From the NCBI RefSeq assembly GCF_028890485.2, contig NZ_JARCHV010000001.1, forward strand, positions 720,698-784,697: a DNA stretch of 64,000 bases. The letters are read 5' to 3'. The DNA comes from Planococcus sp. SK3692. GTDB lineage: Bacteria > Bacillota > Bacilli > Bacillales_A > Planococcaceae. Positions within the stretch are counted from its first letter, which is position 1, and each line of letters opens with the position of its first letter. The notes under the pieces are model-generated. The model was not told where the DNA came from. It searched no databases and saw nothing but the letters and a program-made list of their open reading frames with translations. Of the stretch, positions 1-9,175 are shown piece after piece. The position numbers and the translations under genes are program-made.

Positions 1-78
1 AATGGTTCCGCTCGACTTGCATGTATTAGGCACGCCGCCAGCGTTCGTCCTGAGCCAGGATCAAACTCTCCATTATAG
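1..78 (-). rRNA. rrs: 16S rRNA, 5' end only
   Basis: The reverse complement carries the universal bacterial 16S start (AGAGTTTGATCCTGGCTCAG at about 72-53), followed by GACGAACGCTGGCGGCGTGC. The gene runs leftward off the window, so only about 78 bases are present. The mature 5' end is placed by analogy with Bacillus 16S and could be off by a few bases. It is preceded by a leader and two promoters, so an rRNA operon begins here. Confidence 0.97.
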
Positions 79-277
79 AGTAGTATTGATTGCTCAATAG
101 TTGCTGGCGTATCGCCGTCTAAAAGACGCGCGATTCGCTTGATCTGCCGAAGCTGATCAGTAGTTAAGTCACAAACACCGAAGCTTGGAATGGCTGCTTG
201 CTCCGATCGCCCAAGGGCGACCATCGCAAAAGCCGTTCGCGCGCCAAGGCGCTCGTGACGTCTTTCGTTGACGTTTT

Positions 278-300
278 GCTGTTCAGTTTTCAAGGTTCAA
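278..300 (-). promoter_or_regulatory. rRNA leader boxA-like antitermination region
   Basis: On the minus strand the leader reads GAACCTTGAAAACTGAAC, the conserved sequence found in Bacillus pre-rRNA leaders and spacers that contains the NusB/NusE boxA. It lies between the rrn promoters and the 16S gene. The assignment rests on similarity to known leaders. Confidence 0.6.
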
Positions 301-331
301 GTTTCCCGGCTGCTCCAAGAGCAACTTCTAT

Positions 332-360
332 AATTTAGCATCACTGAACGAAAGAGTCAA
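332..360 (-). promoter_or_regulatory. rRNA operon promoter P2 (proximal)
   Basis: Minus strand TTGACT (355-360), a 17-bp spacer, then TAAATT (332-337), just upstream of the leader. Spacing and sequence fit a sigma-A promoter of an rrn operon. Confidence 0.7.
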
Positions 361-409
361 GTCTTTTTTATTATTGTGAAAAACTTAATCTGTTCGAGCG
401 ACATGTAAT

Positions 410-439
410 ATCATAATACATTAGTTGATTAATTGTCAA
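410..439 (-). promoter_or_regulatory. rRNA operon promoter P1 (distal)
   Basis: Minus strand consensus TTGACA (434-439), an 18-bp spacer, then TATGAT (410-415), about 80 bp upstream of P2. Two tandem promoters are usual for Bacillales rRNA operons. Confidence 0.65.
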
Positions 440-524
440 CGCTAAAATCAATAATATTATCAACTTGTTTTCAAGTACCTCTGTTCTTGCCCAGCGCTTT
501 GCTATTCTTCAACTTGCTATAATG

Positions 525-556
525 AAGAAAACTGACGAAGGGACCTCCCCGTCAGC
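525..556 (-). terminator. Terminator of ygxA
   Basis: Stem CTGACG/CGTCAG with a GGGG/CC-rich interior, followed on the minus strand by TTTTCTTC. It lies 20-50 bp after the ygxA stop and separates that gene from the rrn promoters. Confidence 0.75.
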
Positions 557-575
557 TTTCTGTCTGCAAAATCAT

Positions 576-1442
576 TTAACGCTTGTTTGAATAATAACGA
601 TGGTAAATACCTTCACTTTTTGTCTTTACGCCATTGATTGCAACTAAATCTTTTTCGATTAAGAATTCAATTAGCACTTCAAGATTGGAAGAATAGTTTT
701 TTAGCTCTTCCTGTTCGTGCAATTCCTGAATCGTCCAGCTACTTTGCTTCTCCATTACTTCGCGAATATGCTGCGATCCATCTTGCGTGCGCGAATGAAT
801 AAAGAATTCACTAGCTAAAAACAAAAGCTCCAACCGTTTATCAATCGGCTCATCGCTCGAGATGAGCTCTTCATACAATTTATAGATTGCTGGCTCCATC
901 TTCTTTACTTGTGACCAAACCGTTACTTCGGGTGGGAGTCCATTCTCAAGAACTGATAATCGAGCCAAATGATGGAGTGATTCCACCATATGATGATAGG
1001 CATCCAAATAGTTTTTTTCTTCGAAGAACATTTTGCCTTCGAGATAACGGCGGATCAGTTTAGCAAACTCCAGTCCCATTTTGATCTTTCTACCGTAGAA
1101 AGGATATTCCTTTAATTCAGTTTTGAGATTTTCCATAAATTCGTTGCGATCATATATGACGCGGCCATTAAAGAGCCAGTCTACAATCTTGCGGTTTGTT
1201 CCCAGCAGAAGCCACTTGTGCAATTGCTTTTCCGTGATAATATGCATTGCTGCTTTTTTATCCATGTACGTATAATGTTTTGTGAAAACTGGTGTTTCGT
1301 TTTCTTTTGTAATAATCAGAAGGATTGAATCGAATGTATCTGTAATCGGGCTGATGTCTTCTCTCTTTTCTATTAAGATGACACCGAGCGTTGTTTCCTG
1401 GCTCGCGCGCTCTTGATATAGCGGTCTCAATATTTGTTCCAT
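576..1442 (-). CDS. ygxA: YgxA-like nucleotidyltransferase-related protein
   Basis: A 288-residue soluble protein resembling Bacillus subtilis YgxA, which is described as nucleotidyltransferase-like. In both genomes the gene lies between ygzB/perR and a 16S gene. The N-terminal half is alpha/beta and the C-terminal half is mainly helical. A clear nucleotidyltransferase GS-DxD motif is not evident, so activity is uncertain. There is a hairpin terminator directly after it. The molecular role is unknown; identification rests on length, overall sequence character and strong synteny. Confidence 0.85.
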   Translation of the reverse strand: MEQILRPLYQERASQETTLGVILIEKREDISPITDTFDSILLIITKENETPVFTKHYTYMDKKAAMHIITEKQLHKWLLLGTNRKIVDWLFNGRVIYDRNEFMENLKTELKEYPFYGRKIKMGLEFAKLIRRYLEGKMFFEEKNYLDAYHHMVESLHHLARLSVLENGLPPEVTVWSQVKKMEPAIYKLYEELISSDEPIDKRLELLFLASEFFIHSRTQDGSQHIREVMEKQSSWTIQELHEQEELKNYSSNLEVLIEFLIEKDLVAINGVKTKSEGIYHRYYSNKR

Positions 1443-1629
1443 CCGTCGTCACTCCCTGCAGTCTATCTTTATGTGTTTTATGGTGCCCTCTATGCTCTAG
1501 GCATGCAAATATTCTAAGGCGTTTTTCTTTATTTCGACATATTTCTCTTATATTCCTTTAACAGAATTAGCTTAACCCTTTTTACGGTCGTTTATGATAT
1601 AGTATGATGGACGCAAGGAGGAACCGCTC

Positions 1630-1983
1630 ATGAAATCTTACAAAAATAAAATCAACCGCATTCGGACCTTCGCTTTGTCATTGATTTTCATCGGCATTGT
1701 GATTATGTATGTCGGTATCTATTTCCGTAATCAACCGGTCATTATGGTCATTTTCATGCTACTTGGTGTTGTTGCTATTATCGGAAGCACTGGTGTCTAT
1801 GCTTGGATCGGCCTATTATCAATGAAGACAGTGCCTGTGCAGTGTCCGAATTGCGAACGACATACTAAGATGCTCGGACGTGTAGATATCTGTATGCATT
1901 GCAATGAACCGTTGACGATGGACCCTTCCCTTGAAGGCAAAGAATTCGACGAAGAATATAATAAGAAAAAGCCACAACTATAA
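1630..1983 (+). CDS. ygzB: YgzB, UPF0295 small membrane protein
   Basis: A 117-residue protein with two N-terminal transmembrane helices (about residues 15-35 and 40-62), then a cytosolic tail with a CPNC...CMHC pair of CxxC-type motifs (about residues 73-97) that could bind zinc. AAGGAGG precedes the ATG with good spacing. It is convergent with perR and shares its terminator, as in B. subtilis. Function is unknown; the family is UPF0295. Confidence 0.9.
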   Translation: MKSYKNKINRIRTFALSLIFIGIVIMYVGIYFRNQPVIMVIFMLLGVVAIIGSTGVYAWIGLLSMKTVPVQCPNCERHTKMLGRVDICMHCNEPLTMDPSLEGKEFDEEYNKKKPQL

Positions 1984-1985
1984 AA

Positions 1986-2016
1986 AAGAATGCCCGCCGA
2001 ATCGGTGGGCATTCTT
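1986..2016. terminator. Bidirectional terminator between ygzB and perR
   Basis: Ten-base stem AAGAATGCCC / GGGCATTCTT with A-runs on one side and T-runs on the other, so it can stop transcription from both convergent genes. Confidence 0.85.
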
Positions 2017-2017
2017 T

Positions 2018-2461
2018 TTATTGCGCTTTAGCTGATTCGCTATAACAATCGCGGCACGTTCCATAAATTTCCAAGCGATGGTAATCTACTTGGAAGCCCG
2101 TTACATGGGACGCCAAGTGTTCCACTTCATCCAACCCAGGATAGTGGAAATCAACAATTTTCCCACATTCGTTACAGATCATATGGTAATGATCGTGTGT
2201 CACAAAATCAAAGCGGCTTGAAGAATCCCCGTAGGTTAATTCTTTTACCAATCCCGCTTTTTTAAAAACACGTAAATTGTTATAAACGGTGGCAACACTC
2301 ATATTGGGAAAGGCTTTTTCAAGCGCACGATAAATATCATCTGCTGTTGGATGCGATGTAGAATGGATCATAAATTCCAAAATCGCATGACGTTGTGGTG
2401 TAATTCTAACACCCGTAGACTTCAACGTATCGAGTGCATCTTTCAATTGGGCTTCAGACAT
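2018..2461 (-). CDS. perR: Peroxide-responsive repressor PerR
   Basis: A 147-residue Fur-family repressor that senses hydrogen peroxide by metal-catalysed histidine oxidation. All B. subtilis PerR regulatory-site ligands are present at the same positions: H37, D85, H91, H93 and D104. The structural zinc site has C96/C99 plus a C-terminal CRDC pair. The DNA-binding helix [12 protein letters not shown] is conserved. The ATG at 2461 is chosen because GAGGTG lies 7 bases upstream; an in-frame GTG 15 bases earlier falls inside that ribosome-binding site. A Per box lies just upstream, so autoregulation is likely. Confidence 0.97.
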   Translation of the reverse strand: MSEAQLKDALDTLKSTGVRITPQRHAILEFMIHSTSHPTADDIYRALEKAFPNMSVATVYNNLRVFKKAGLVKELTYGDSSSRFDFVTHDHYHMICNECGKIVDFHYPGLDEVEHLASHVTGFQVDYHRLEIYGTCRDCYSESAKAQ

Positions 2462-2494
2462 CGCCGGGCACCTCACTTCATATATATTCTTACA

Positions 2495-2509
2495 TTGTAA
2501 TCGTTATAA
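2495..2509. promoter_or_regulatory. Per box upstream of perR
   Basis: The 15-mer TTATAACGATTACAA (minus strand) matches the PerR consensus TTATAATNATTATAA at all but two positions. It lies 34 bp upstream of the perR start, consistent with PerR autorepression as known in B. subtilis. Confidence 0.8.
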
Positions 2510-2602
2510 TTAGTGTACCTAAAAAAACCTTAGCATGTCAAGAAATCGCTATAGGACGCTAGTTTTCTGTTTATTCCACTTGCTGTAATTATTAGCGTAA
2601 AC

Positions 2603-2634
2603 AAAAAGCAGCAGGACCTGAAGCCCGGCTGCTT
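2603..2634 (-). terminator. Terminator of the bcp/dehydrogenase/adenosyltransferase run
   Basis: Stem AAGCAGCCGGG / CCTGCTGCTT followed by a T-run on the minus strand, starting 11 bp after the stop of the adenosyltransferase gene. Confidence 0.75.
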
Positions 2635-2644
2635 GAAGTGTTCA

Positions 2645-3196
2645 CTATTCGGCGTGTAGCTCTTTTTCTTTGGAACCCAGTTGCTGATTGACGAACCGTG
2701 CGGCGACGAACAGGAAATCAGAGAGCCTGTTTAAATAAGCCAATACATTAGGTGAGACTTCTTCCCCTATCGCTATCACATTGCGCTCAGCGCGGCGCAC
2801 AATTGTACGGGCTACGTGGAATGCCGCTCCTGCAGGATGGCCACCAGGCAAAATGAAATTGCTGAGAGGTTGGAGTTCTGCATCATATTCATCGATCCAT
2901 CGTTCCAGTTGAGTGATGTGTTCAGATTCAAGCTTCCATTTCACTTCTTTACCTGCTGGCGTAGCCAATTCGGCTCCAACGTGGAAAAGAACCGTTTGGA
3001 TCTGATGGAAGATTCCACAAAGAGCTTCTTTTTGTTCGAAAAATTCGCCATTCAAATGCCCTACACCGAGACCGATCATCGTGTTTGCTTCGTCGCAAGT
3101 CCCGTATGCTTCAACGAGCGGGTCATTCTTTTTGACGCGGCTTCCGTATACGAGTGAAGTTGTTCCTTTATCTCCTGTTTTCGTGTAGATTTTCAT
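2645..3196 (-). CDS. PduO-type cob(I)alamin adenosyltransferase
   Basis: A 183-residue ATP:corrinoid adenosyltransferase that makes adenosylcobalamin from reduced cobalamin and ATP. The N-terminal signature MKIYTKTGDKGTTSL and the later RRAER-V and LNRLSDFLF blocks are typical of the PduO/MMAB family (B. subtilis YvqK). The ATG at 3196 is preferred because AAGGGG lies 9 bases upstream; a TTG two codons earlier is too close. The start lies 2 bp after the stop of the 2-hydroxyacid dehydrogenase, so the two are probably co-transcribed. Confidence 0.93.
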   Translation of the reverse strand: MKIYTKTGDKGTTSLVYGSRVKKNDPLVEAYGTCDEANTMIGLGVGHLNGEFFEQKEALCGIFHQIQTVLFHVGAELATPAGKEVKWKLESEHITQLERWIDEYDAELQPLSNFILPGGHPAGAAFHVARTIVRRAERNVIAIGEEVSPNVLAYLNRLSDFLFVAARFVNQQLGSKEKELHAE

Positions 3197-3198
3197 CT

Positions 3199-4140
3199 TC
3201 AATAACCCCTTCTCATATCCACTGGATTTGATGGTGATTTATCGCCTTCGAGCCAAGCATGTAAATTCGGAATGAAAACATCTAATGCGCGCTCGACGTA
3301 TTTTCCGGAGTGGCTCGAAACGTGCGGGGAGACGATTACATTATCCATCTTCCAATATGGATGGTCTGCCGGCAGTGGCTCTTCTTCAAAAACATCCAAT
3401 ACGGCGTGGCCAATTTCGCCATTTTCCATCGCTTCGAGTATGACTGCATCTTCGACCAGATCTCCACGGCCCAAATTCATGAAAATCGCATCCTCTTTCA
3501 TCGTCTCGAAATGTTCTTTCTTCAATAGATGATAAGTTTCCTCCGTGCTTGGCAATACGGATAGGACAATATCCGCCTCCGGAAGAACGGCTAATGTATT
3601 TTCAAAAGAAACCATCTCATCCATATACTCAGCATCGTTTCCCGAACGATTGCAGCCAATCGTCCGGACGCCGAATGCCTGAAGTAAGCGGCCGATTTCT
3701 GAACCGATCGCACCAGGACCGAACAGGACAGCTGTAGAACCAGCCAGTTCGGATGATTTGGTTGTGCGGTTCCAGTTGCCATTGCGCTGGCTCTCATAAA
3801 TAAATGGCAGTGAGCGTTTAAGTGACAGCAAATGCGCTAAGGCCGACTCTGCCATTGGCGTTTTGTGGATTCCTTTGACGTTCGAGACAATAATTTCTTT
3901 TTCAGCAATGGCTGCATGGGGCATTTTTTCGATACCTGCACTTGCCACCATGATCCACTTCAAGTTTTCGGCACTATCGATATCTTCCTCTGTTAAATCT
4001 TCTCCGTAAGTGACAACAATGTCTGCTGTCGGCAAAAATGACTTGTTCTTATATAAGAAGCGGAAATTCACTTCAGGGAATTCGGCTAGAAGCCGTTCTT
4101 GCTGATTCTCTCTTGGCACAAATGTGAATAGGACTTCCAT
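3199..4140 (-). CDS. D-2-hydroxyacid dehydrogenase family protein
   Basis: A 313-residue NAD(P)-dependent dehydrogenase of the D-isomer 2-hydroxyacid family (phosphoglycerate dehydrogenase / glyoxylate reductase-like). The Rossmann motif GPGAIG is at 141-146. Catalytic residues fit R225 (LGRGDLV), a glutamate near 252-254 (FEEEPLP) and H273 (SPHVSSH). It lacks the C-terminal ACT domain of true SerA. Substrate is not predictable from sequence. It lies 15 bp after bcp and 2 bp before the adenosyltransferase start. Confidence 0.88.
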   Translation of the reverse strand: MEVLFTFVPRENQQERLLAEFPEVNFRFLYKNKSFLPTADIVVTYGEDLTEEDIDSAENLKWIMVASAGIEKMPHAAIAEKEIIVSNVKGIHKTPMAESALAHLLSLKRSLPFIYESQRNGNWNRTTKSSELAGSTAVLFGPGAIGSEIGRLLQAFGVRTIGCNRSGNDAEYMDEMVSFENTLAVLPEADIVLSVLPSTEETYHLLKKEHFETMKEDAIFMNLGRGDLVEDAVILEAMENGEIGHAVLDVFEEEPLPADHPYWKMDNVIVSPHVSSHSGKYVERALDVFIPNLHAWLEGDKSPSNPVDMRRGY

Positions 4141-4155
4141 TAGATTCTCCCTTTC

Positions 4156-4632
4156 TTATTTACCGCTGATTGTTTTTATAGTTTCCAACACTTCTACAAT
4201 ATGTTCTTTCACTTTAACTTTACGCCATTCCTTGACAACGGTGCCTGTCGGGTCGATCAAGAATGTCGAACGCTCGATGCCCCAGAATTCTTTGCCGTAC
4301 ATTTTCTTCAGTTTCCAAACCCCGTAAGCCTCGGACACTTGGTGATCCCCATCAACGAGGAGTGAAAACGGTAAGCCGTGCTTGTCGATGAATTTTTGAT
4401 GGCGTTCTTTGGAGTCTGCACTGACACCCAAAATCTCTGCGTTAAGCTCTGAGAAATCTTTTTCGGCATCGCGGAAATCGCAGGCTTGAGTCGTACAGCC
4501 TGGTGTCATGTCTTTCGGATAAAAATAGAGCACGACATACTTTTCCCCCGCAAAGTCCGAAAGGGAAATTGTTTCGCCTTGTTCATTTTGCAATGTGAAG
4601 TCAGGTGCTGCCAATCCTTCTAGTGTAGCCAA
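4156..4632 (-). CDS. bcp: Bcp/PrxQ thioredoxin-dependent peroxiredoxin
   Basis: A 158-residue thiol peroxidase of the BCP/PrxQ class (B. subtilis YgaF), reducing hydroperoxides with thioredoxin. Peroxidatic C46 and resolving C51 lie in PGCTTQAC, the usual Cx4C spacing. A TTG start at 4632 is chosen because GGAG lies 8 bases upstream and the resulting length matches the family; an ATG two codons earlier is only 2 bases from the ribosome-binding site. It is the first gene of a probable three-gene operon next to perR, but no Per box was found in front of it. Confidence 0.93.
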   Translation of the reverse strand: MATLEGLAAPDFTLQNEQGETISLSDFAGEKYVVLYFYPKDMTPGCTTQACDFRDAEKDFSELNAEILGVSADSKERHQKFIDKHGLPFSLLVDGDHQVSEAYGVWKLKKMYGKEFWGIERSTFLIDPTGTVVKEWRKVKVKEHIVEVLETIKTISGK

Positions 4633-4750
4633 ATCCATCACTCCTTTTCTTTCTTCTATCGTACCGGACGGTTTCATTACTTTCAATTTCTTTGGCGTTT
4701 GCGGCTGATTTTGTCTACAATAGGGAGTAGATTATTTTAGGAGGCATTTT

Positions 4751-6037
4751 ATGAATCACTCGATTTCCGAACAATTGCACCAAGAAGCGTTGCAACATAT
4801 AGTCGGTGGGGTCAACAGCCCTTCCCGCTCTTATAAAGCTGTAGGAGGCGGCTCGCCCATCGCGATGGATTATGGAAAAGGAGCTTACTTTTATGATGTG
4901 GATGGAAATAAATACATCGATTATCTAGCTGCTTACGGTCCGATCATCACAGGACACGGCCACCCACATATTGCCAAAGCCATTGCGCACGCGGCTGAAA
5001 CCGGCGTGTTATTCGGCACCCCAACGAAGCATGAAGTGACATTCGCTAAAATGCTGAAACAAGCTATGCCTGCCATGGATAAAGTGCGTTTCGTCAATAG
5101 CGGAACCGAAGCCGTCATGACGACTATCCGCGTGGCACGCGCGTATACAGGGCGCACCAAAATCATGAAATTCGCTGGATGTTACCACGGCCATTCCGAC
5201 TTAGTGCTCGTTGCTGCCGGTTCTGGCCCTGCTACACTCGGTACTCCTGATTCAGCAGGCGTCCCGAAATCGATTGCTAATGAAGTAATCACGATTCCAT
5301 TTAATGATCCGGAAGCATTCAAAGAAGCGATAGAGCGCTGGGGAGACGAAATCGCCTGCATCCTTGTCGAGCCGATCGTCGGCAACTTCGGCATCGTTGA
5401 ACCGCAAGAAGGATTTCTTGAAGACGTCCATGCGCTGGCGAAAAAGAAAGGTGCTTTGATTGTCTATGATGAAGTCATCACGGCTTTCCGCTTCCATTAC
5501 GGAGGTGCGCAGAATTTGCTTGGCCTCGAGCCGGACTTGACGGCGCTCGGAAAAATCATCGGCGGCGGTTTGCCGATCGGTGCATACGGCGGGAAGCGCG
5601 AAATCATGGAAACTGTTGCCCCGCTCGGCCCCGCTTACCAGGCAGGGACGATGGCCGGCAATCCCGCTTCAATTCAAGCAGGTATCGCGTGTCTCGAAGT
5701 ACTGCAAGAAAAAGGCGTTTACGAGCGAATGGACCATCTGGGTGAGCGTCTTGAAGCAGGCATTTTGGCTGCTGCTGAAAAACACGGTGTCACGATTACC
5801 ATCAATCGATTAAAGGGCGCTTTGACGATTTATTTCACAGATCAAAAAGTAAAAAACTACGAACAAGCGGAAGCGACGGACGGCGAGACTTTCGGGCGTT
5901 TCTTTAAATTAATGCTTGAACAGGGCATCAACCTAGCACCTTCCAAATACGAAGCATGGTTTTTGACCACTGAACATACAGAAGAAGATATCGATACATC
6001 GATCCAGGCAGTAGAGCATGCATTTGCCCAATTGTAA
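4751..6037 (+). CDS. gsaB: Glutamate-1-semialdehyde 2,1-aminomutase
   Basis: A 428-residue PLP enzyme converting glutamate-1-semialdehyde to 5-aminolevulinate in C5 haem synthesis. The cofactor lysine is K268 in [12 protein letters not shown]. Phosphate and aldimine-site motifs NSGTEA (116-121) and YDEVITAFR (239-247) are present. Bacilli often carry two copies, HemL in the hem operon and GsaB elsewhere. The position next to bcp/perR marks this as GsaB. TAGGAGG precedes the ATG. It is divergent from bcp, sharing a promoter region of about 110 bp. Confidence 0.95.
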   Translation: MNHSISEQLHQEALQHIVGGVNSPSRSYKAVGGGSPIAMDYGKGAYFYDVDGNKYIDYLAAYGPIITGHGHPHIAKAIAHAAETGVLFGTPTKHEVTFAKMLKQAMPAMDKVRFVNSGTEAVMTTIRVARAYTGRTKIMKFAGCYHGHSDLVLVAAGSGPATLGTPDSAGVPKSIANEVITIPFNDPEAFKEAIERWGDEIACILVEPIVGNFGIVEPQEGFLEDVHALAKKKGALIVYDEVITAFRFHYGGAQNLLGLEPDLTALGKIIGGGLPIGAYGGKREIMETVAPLGPAYQAGTMAGNPASIQAGIACLEVLQEKGVYERMDHLGERLEAGILAAAEKHGVTITINRLKGALTIYFTDQKVKNYEQAEATDGETFGRFFKLMLEQGINLAPSKYEAWFLTTEHTEEDIDTSIQAVEHAFAQL

Positions 6038-6070
6038 AAACGGATCTTTTCCTGAAGGAGGTGTTGGCCG

Positions 6071-7156
6071 ATGAAACTCGGCGCGCGCATATTCAAAACC
6101 GGTATCGCTATCTCACTCGCCTTGTTTCTGGCGACGCTTCTGGAACTTCCAACACCGGTATTTGCGGGAGTAGCAGCAATTTTTGCCATACAGCCTTCCA
6201 TTTACCGGTCATACCTGACCTTACTCGACCAAGTGTACGGAAATTTAATCGGGGCCTCGATTGCCGTCATCTTCGTGTTGACGCTCGGGCCGAACTATTT
6301 GACGATTGGTGTCGCCGCTATCTTAGCGATCGTTATCATGCTGAAATTAAAACTGGAAAATACCGTGCCCCTGACATTGGTGACTTTGATCATCATCATG
6401 GATTCGCAGTCGGATGACTTTCTGATTTTCGCTTCTTTACGCTTTCTGACAGTTTTATTGGGCATCTTATCGGCTTTTATCGTCAATATGATTTTTTTGC
6501 CACCCAAATACGAAACGCGCTTATTCCAGTCGATTCATTCTGTCAGCGAAGATGTCATCCGCTGGATCCGGATTTCGATTCGCCATGCTTCCGATCATTC
6601 CTCGGTAAAAGAAGATATCGACAAATTGACCGAGAAACTGGTGAAAGTGGATCAATGGTATTCATTTTATAAAGAAGAACGCAGTTATACGAAAAAGCAG
6701 CAGTATACAAAAGCACGCAAGCTGGTACTCTATAGGCAGATGATCGCCACTTCGAAAAAAAGCTTGGAAGTTCTGCGGCGCTTGAACCGGTATGAGAATG
6801 AACTACGGGATTTGCCCGAACAATTCCATATGATGGTGCAGGAACGGCTTGAGAGCTTGGCGAGCTATCACGAGCAGCTTTATATGAAATACATCGGAAA
6901 AATCCGCCCGGAACATAGCGAAAGTTCGGGACCGGATGCGGTATTGAAACGCAATGAAGTGATGTCGATTTTCGTCAAGGAAATCAATTTATCGACCGAA
7001 GTCGAAGAAGACGAATTTTCGGTTTACCATTTGATGCATGTCCTTTCTGCCCTTCTTGATTACGAAGAGCATTTGGAACATTTGGATTTGCTAATCATTG
7101 CATACCATAATTACCATAGCGAAGAAGTCGACAGCGATATCGAAAACGCCATATAA
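6071..7156 (+). CDS. ygaE: Aromatic acid exporter family protein YgaE
   Basis: A 361-residue membrane protein of the aromatic acid exporter (DUF939/FUSC-like) family. About six hydrophobic segments fill residues 1-145. A cytosolic helical domain rich in charged residues follows to the end. GAAGGAGG precedes the ATG. It lies 33 bp after gsaB, probably in the same transcript, in the same order as B. subtilis gsaB-ygaE. A transported substrate is not known. Confidence 0.85.
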   Translation: MKLGARIFKTGIAISLALFLATLLELPTPVFAGVAAIFAIQPSIYRSYLTLLDQVYGNLIGASIAVIFVLTLGPNYLTIGVAAILAIVIMLKLKLENTVPLTLVTLIIIMDSQSDDFLIFASLRFLTVLLGILSAFIVNMIFLPPKYETRLFQSIHSVSEDVIRWIRISIRHASDHSSVKEDIDKLTEKLVKVDQWYSFYKEERSYTKKQQYTKARKLVLYRQMIATSKKSLEVLRRLNRYENELRDLPEQFHMMVQERLESLASYHEQLYMKYIGKIRPEHSESSGPDAVLKRNEVMSIFVKEINLSTEVEEDEFSVYHLMHVLSALLDYEEHLEHLDLLIIAYHNYHSEEVDSDIENAI

Positions 7157-7190
7157 AAAAACGCCCGGAAAATTTCCGGGCGTTTTTCTT
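7157..7190. terminator. Bidirectional terminator between ygaE and appC
   Basis: Stem AAACGCCCGGAAA / TTTCCGGGCGTTT flanked by A- and T-runs. The two neighbouring genes are convergent. Confidence 0.9.
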
Positions 7191-8073
7191 ATGATTTCAT
7201 TCGTGGATCGAGTGCGTCGCGAAGCCCGTCACCCATTAAGTTAAAGCCAAGTACGGTCAACATGATTGCCACACCCGGGAAAATCATCGTCCACGGGGCA
7301 TTGGTCAAATATGACCGGGAATCCGCTAACATCTTGCCCCATTCCGGGGAAGGTGCCTGCGCCCCGAGACCGAGGAAGCCAAGTGCTGCTGCTTCAATGA
7401 TCGCCGTCGCAATTGCGAGCGTGCCTTGGACAATAACCGGCGCCATGGAGTTCGGCAAAATATGCGAAACCAAGATCCGGTTATCTTTCATGCCGATCGC
7501 TTTGGCCGACATGATGTATTCGTCTTCCTTGATGCTCAATACTTTCGAACGGATCAAGCGCCCGAAGTTCGGCACGTTGATGATGGCAATGGCAATCAAA
7601 GCGTTGCGCAGGGACGGTCCAAGAACCGATACCACCGCAATCGCAAGAAGAATACTCGGGAACGCCAGCATGATATCGAATAGCCGGGAAATAATGGTGT
7701 CTACCCAGCGCCCATAATAGCCGGCCAAAATACCGAGAATACTGCCGACAACTACCGAACCGATAACCGCGAGAAATCCAACCCAAAGCGAGATGCGGGC
7801 CCCGTATACGACACGCGACAAGATATCGCGGCCGAAATCGTCTGTACCCATCCAATGATCGCTGGAAGGAGGCAGAAGCCGCTGGGAAAGATTTTGTTCA
7901 TTGATGCCTTGCGGTGTAAATAACGGTCCGAAGATCGCCAAGAGAATAAAGAAAATGACGATGCCCATGCCAACGACCGCGACTTTACTTTTGCGGAATC
8001 CGCGCCATGCCTCTTTCCACGGACCGGCGACTTTTTGCATTTCCTGCTTGTCTGCTGCTGCTGTTTCAGCCAA
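7189..8073 (-). CDS. appC: Oligopeptide ABC transporter permease AppC-type
   Basis: A 294-residue inner-membrane permease of the OppC/DppC family, last gene of the app-type operon. An N-terminal helix (about residues 30-52) is followed by five more. The EAA-loop motif SAKAIGMKDNRI (188-199) contacts the ATPases. The start is TTG with GGAGG 6 bases upstream. It imports peptides together with AppB, binding protein AppA and ATPases AppD/AppF. Peptide length preference cannot be read from sequence. Confidence 0.88.
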   Translation of the reverse strand: MAETAAADKQEMQKVAGPWKEAWRGFRKSKVAVVGMGIVIFFILLAIFGPLFTPQGINEQNLSQRLLPPSSDHWMGTDDFGRDILSRVVYGARISLWVGFLAVIGSVVVGSILGILAGYYGRWVDTIISRLFDIMLAFPSILLAIAVVSVLGPSLRNALIAIAIINVPNFGRLIRSKVLSIKEDEYIMSAKAIGMKDNRILVSHILPNSMAPVIVQGTLAIATAIIEAAALGFLGLGAQAPSPEWGKMLADSRSYLTNAPWTMIFPGVAIMLTVLGFNLMGDGLRDALDPRMKS

Positions 8074-8090
8074 TATGCTCCTCCCCCTTC

Positions 8091-9104
8091 CTAATCATAT
8101 TTGATCCTCGGGTCGACTAGACCGTAAAGCAAGTCGACGAAGAGATTGATCATGACAAAGATAAATGCGACGACTAGAATGCCGGATTGGATAACCGGAT
8201 AATCGCGGAATCCGATCGCTTCGTAAATATAGCGTCCGATGCCTGGCCATCCGAAAATGGTTTCGGTCAAAATGGCACCGCCGAGCAATAAGCCCATCTG
8301 CAAACCGATAATTGTAAGTACTGGAATGATCGCATTTTTCAATGCGTGCTTATAAACGACCCAGAACATTTTCACGCCTTTAGCGCGGGCTGTCCGTACA
8401 TAATCTGAGCGCATGACTTCGAGCATCGACGAACGCGTCATACGTGCGATGATCGCCATCGGAATAGTGGCTAGCGCCGTACCCGGAAGCACCAAATGCT
8501 TCAATACGGTCGCCAATTGGTTGAAATCACCTTGAATGATGGTGTCCAACACATAAAAATTGGTGATGTTATTGATTGGATCCCGAACGTTTTCACGGCC
8601 AGTCGTCGGCAAAATGCCAAGTTCGATCGAGAAAATCCATTGGTTCATGAGGCCGAGCCAGAAGATCGGCATGGAAACACCGATAAGAGCCAAAATCATT
8701 GCTGTGTAATCGAACCATGAATTCTGGAACCATGCAGAGATGATGCCCGCATTGATCCCGATAACGACCGCGATGATAATTGCGAACAAAGACAACTCAA
8801 ATGTGGCTGCTAAATATGGCCAAATTTCTTCTGAAACAGGTGAACGGGTACGCAGTGAATCCCCCATGTCTCCTGTAACCAAACCTTTTAAGTAATCGAA
8901 ATATTGGATGTACCAGGGATTATCAAGCCCCAGACTGGTCCGTAATGCTTTAATTGCTTCTTCGGATGCTTGTTGCCCAAGGATGACTTGTGCGGGATCC
9001 CCTGGAATTGCCCGGATGATCATAAAGACGATAAACGTCATTCCGAGTAAAACAGGAATCAATTGCAAAAGCCGTTGCCCTATATAGTGAAGCATCTTCT
9101 TCAC
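8091..9104 (-). CDS. appB: Oligopeptide ABC transporter permease AppB-type
   Basis: A 337-residue permease of the OppB/DppB family with a start-proximal helix (about residues 10-28), about five further helices, and the coupling motif RTARAKGVKMFWV. It pairs with AppC to form the membrane channel. The gene lies 17 bp before appC and 71 bp after appA, all on the same strand. Confidence 0.88.
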   Translation of the reverse strand: MKKMLHYIGQRLLQLIPVLLGMTFIVFMIIRAIPGDPAQVILGQQASEEAIKALRTSLGLDNPWYIQYFDYLKGLVTGDMGDSLRTRSPVSEEIWPYLAATFELSLFAIIIAVVIGINAGIISAWFQNSWFDYTAMILALIGVSMPIFWLGLMNQWIFSIELGILPTTGRENVRDPINNITNFYVLDTIIQGDFNQLATVLKHLVLPGTALATIPMAIIARMTRSSMLEVMRSDYVRTARAKGVKMFWVVYKHALKNAIIPVLTIIGLQMGLLLGGAILTETIFGWPGIGRYIYEAIGFRDYPVIQSGILVVAFIFVMINLFVDLLYGLVDPRIKYD

Positions 9105-9175
9105 CTCTCCATCTCAATTGCATTATGTATTGAAAAGGGGGAGAAATCAGTATGACCTCTCCCCCAAAGAAACGC

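Noticed and set aside
2462-2476. GTG start for PerR five codons upstream.
   Set aside because: The GTG lies within the ribosome-binding site of the ATG at 2461, and the shorter form aligns residue for residue with B. subtilis PerR.
4640-4750. Per box in the bcp/gsaB divergent region.
   Set aside because: I looked for TTATAATNATTATAA-like sequences and found none with fewer than about five mismatches.
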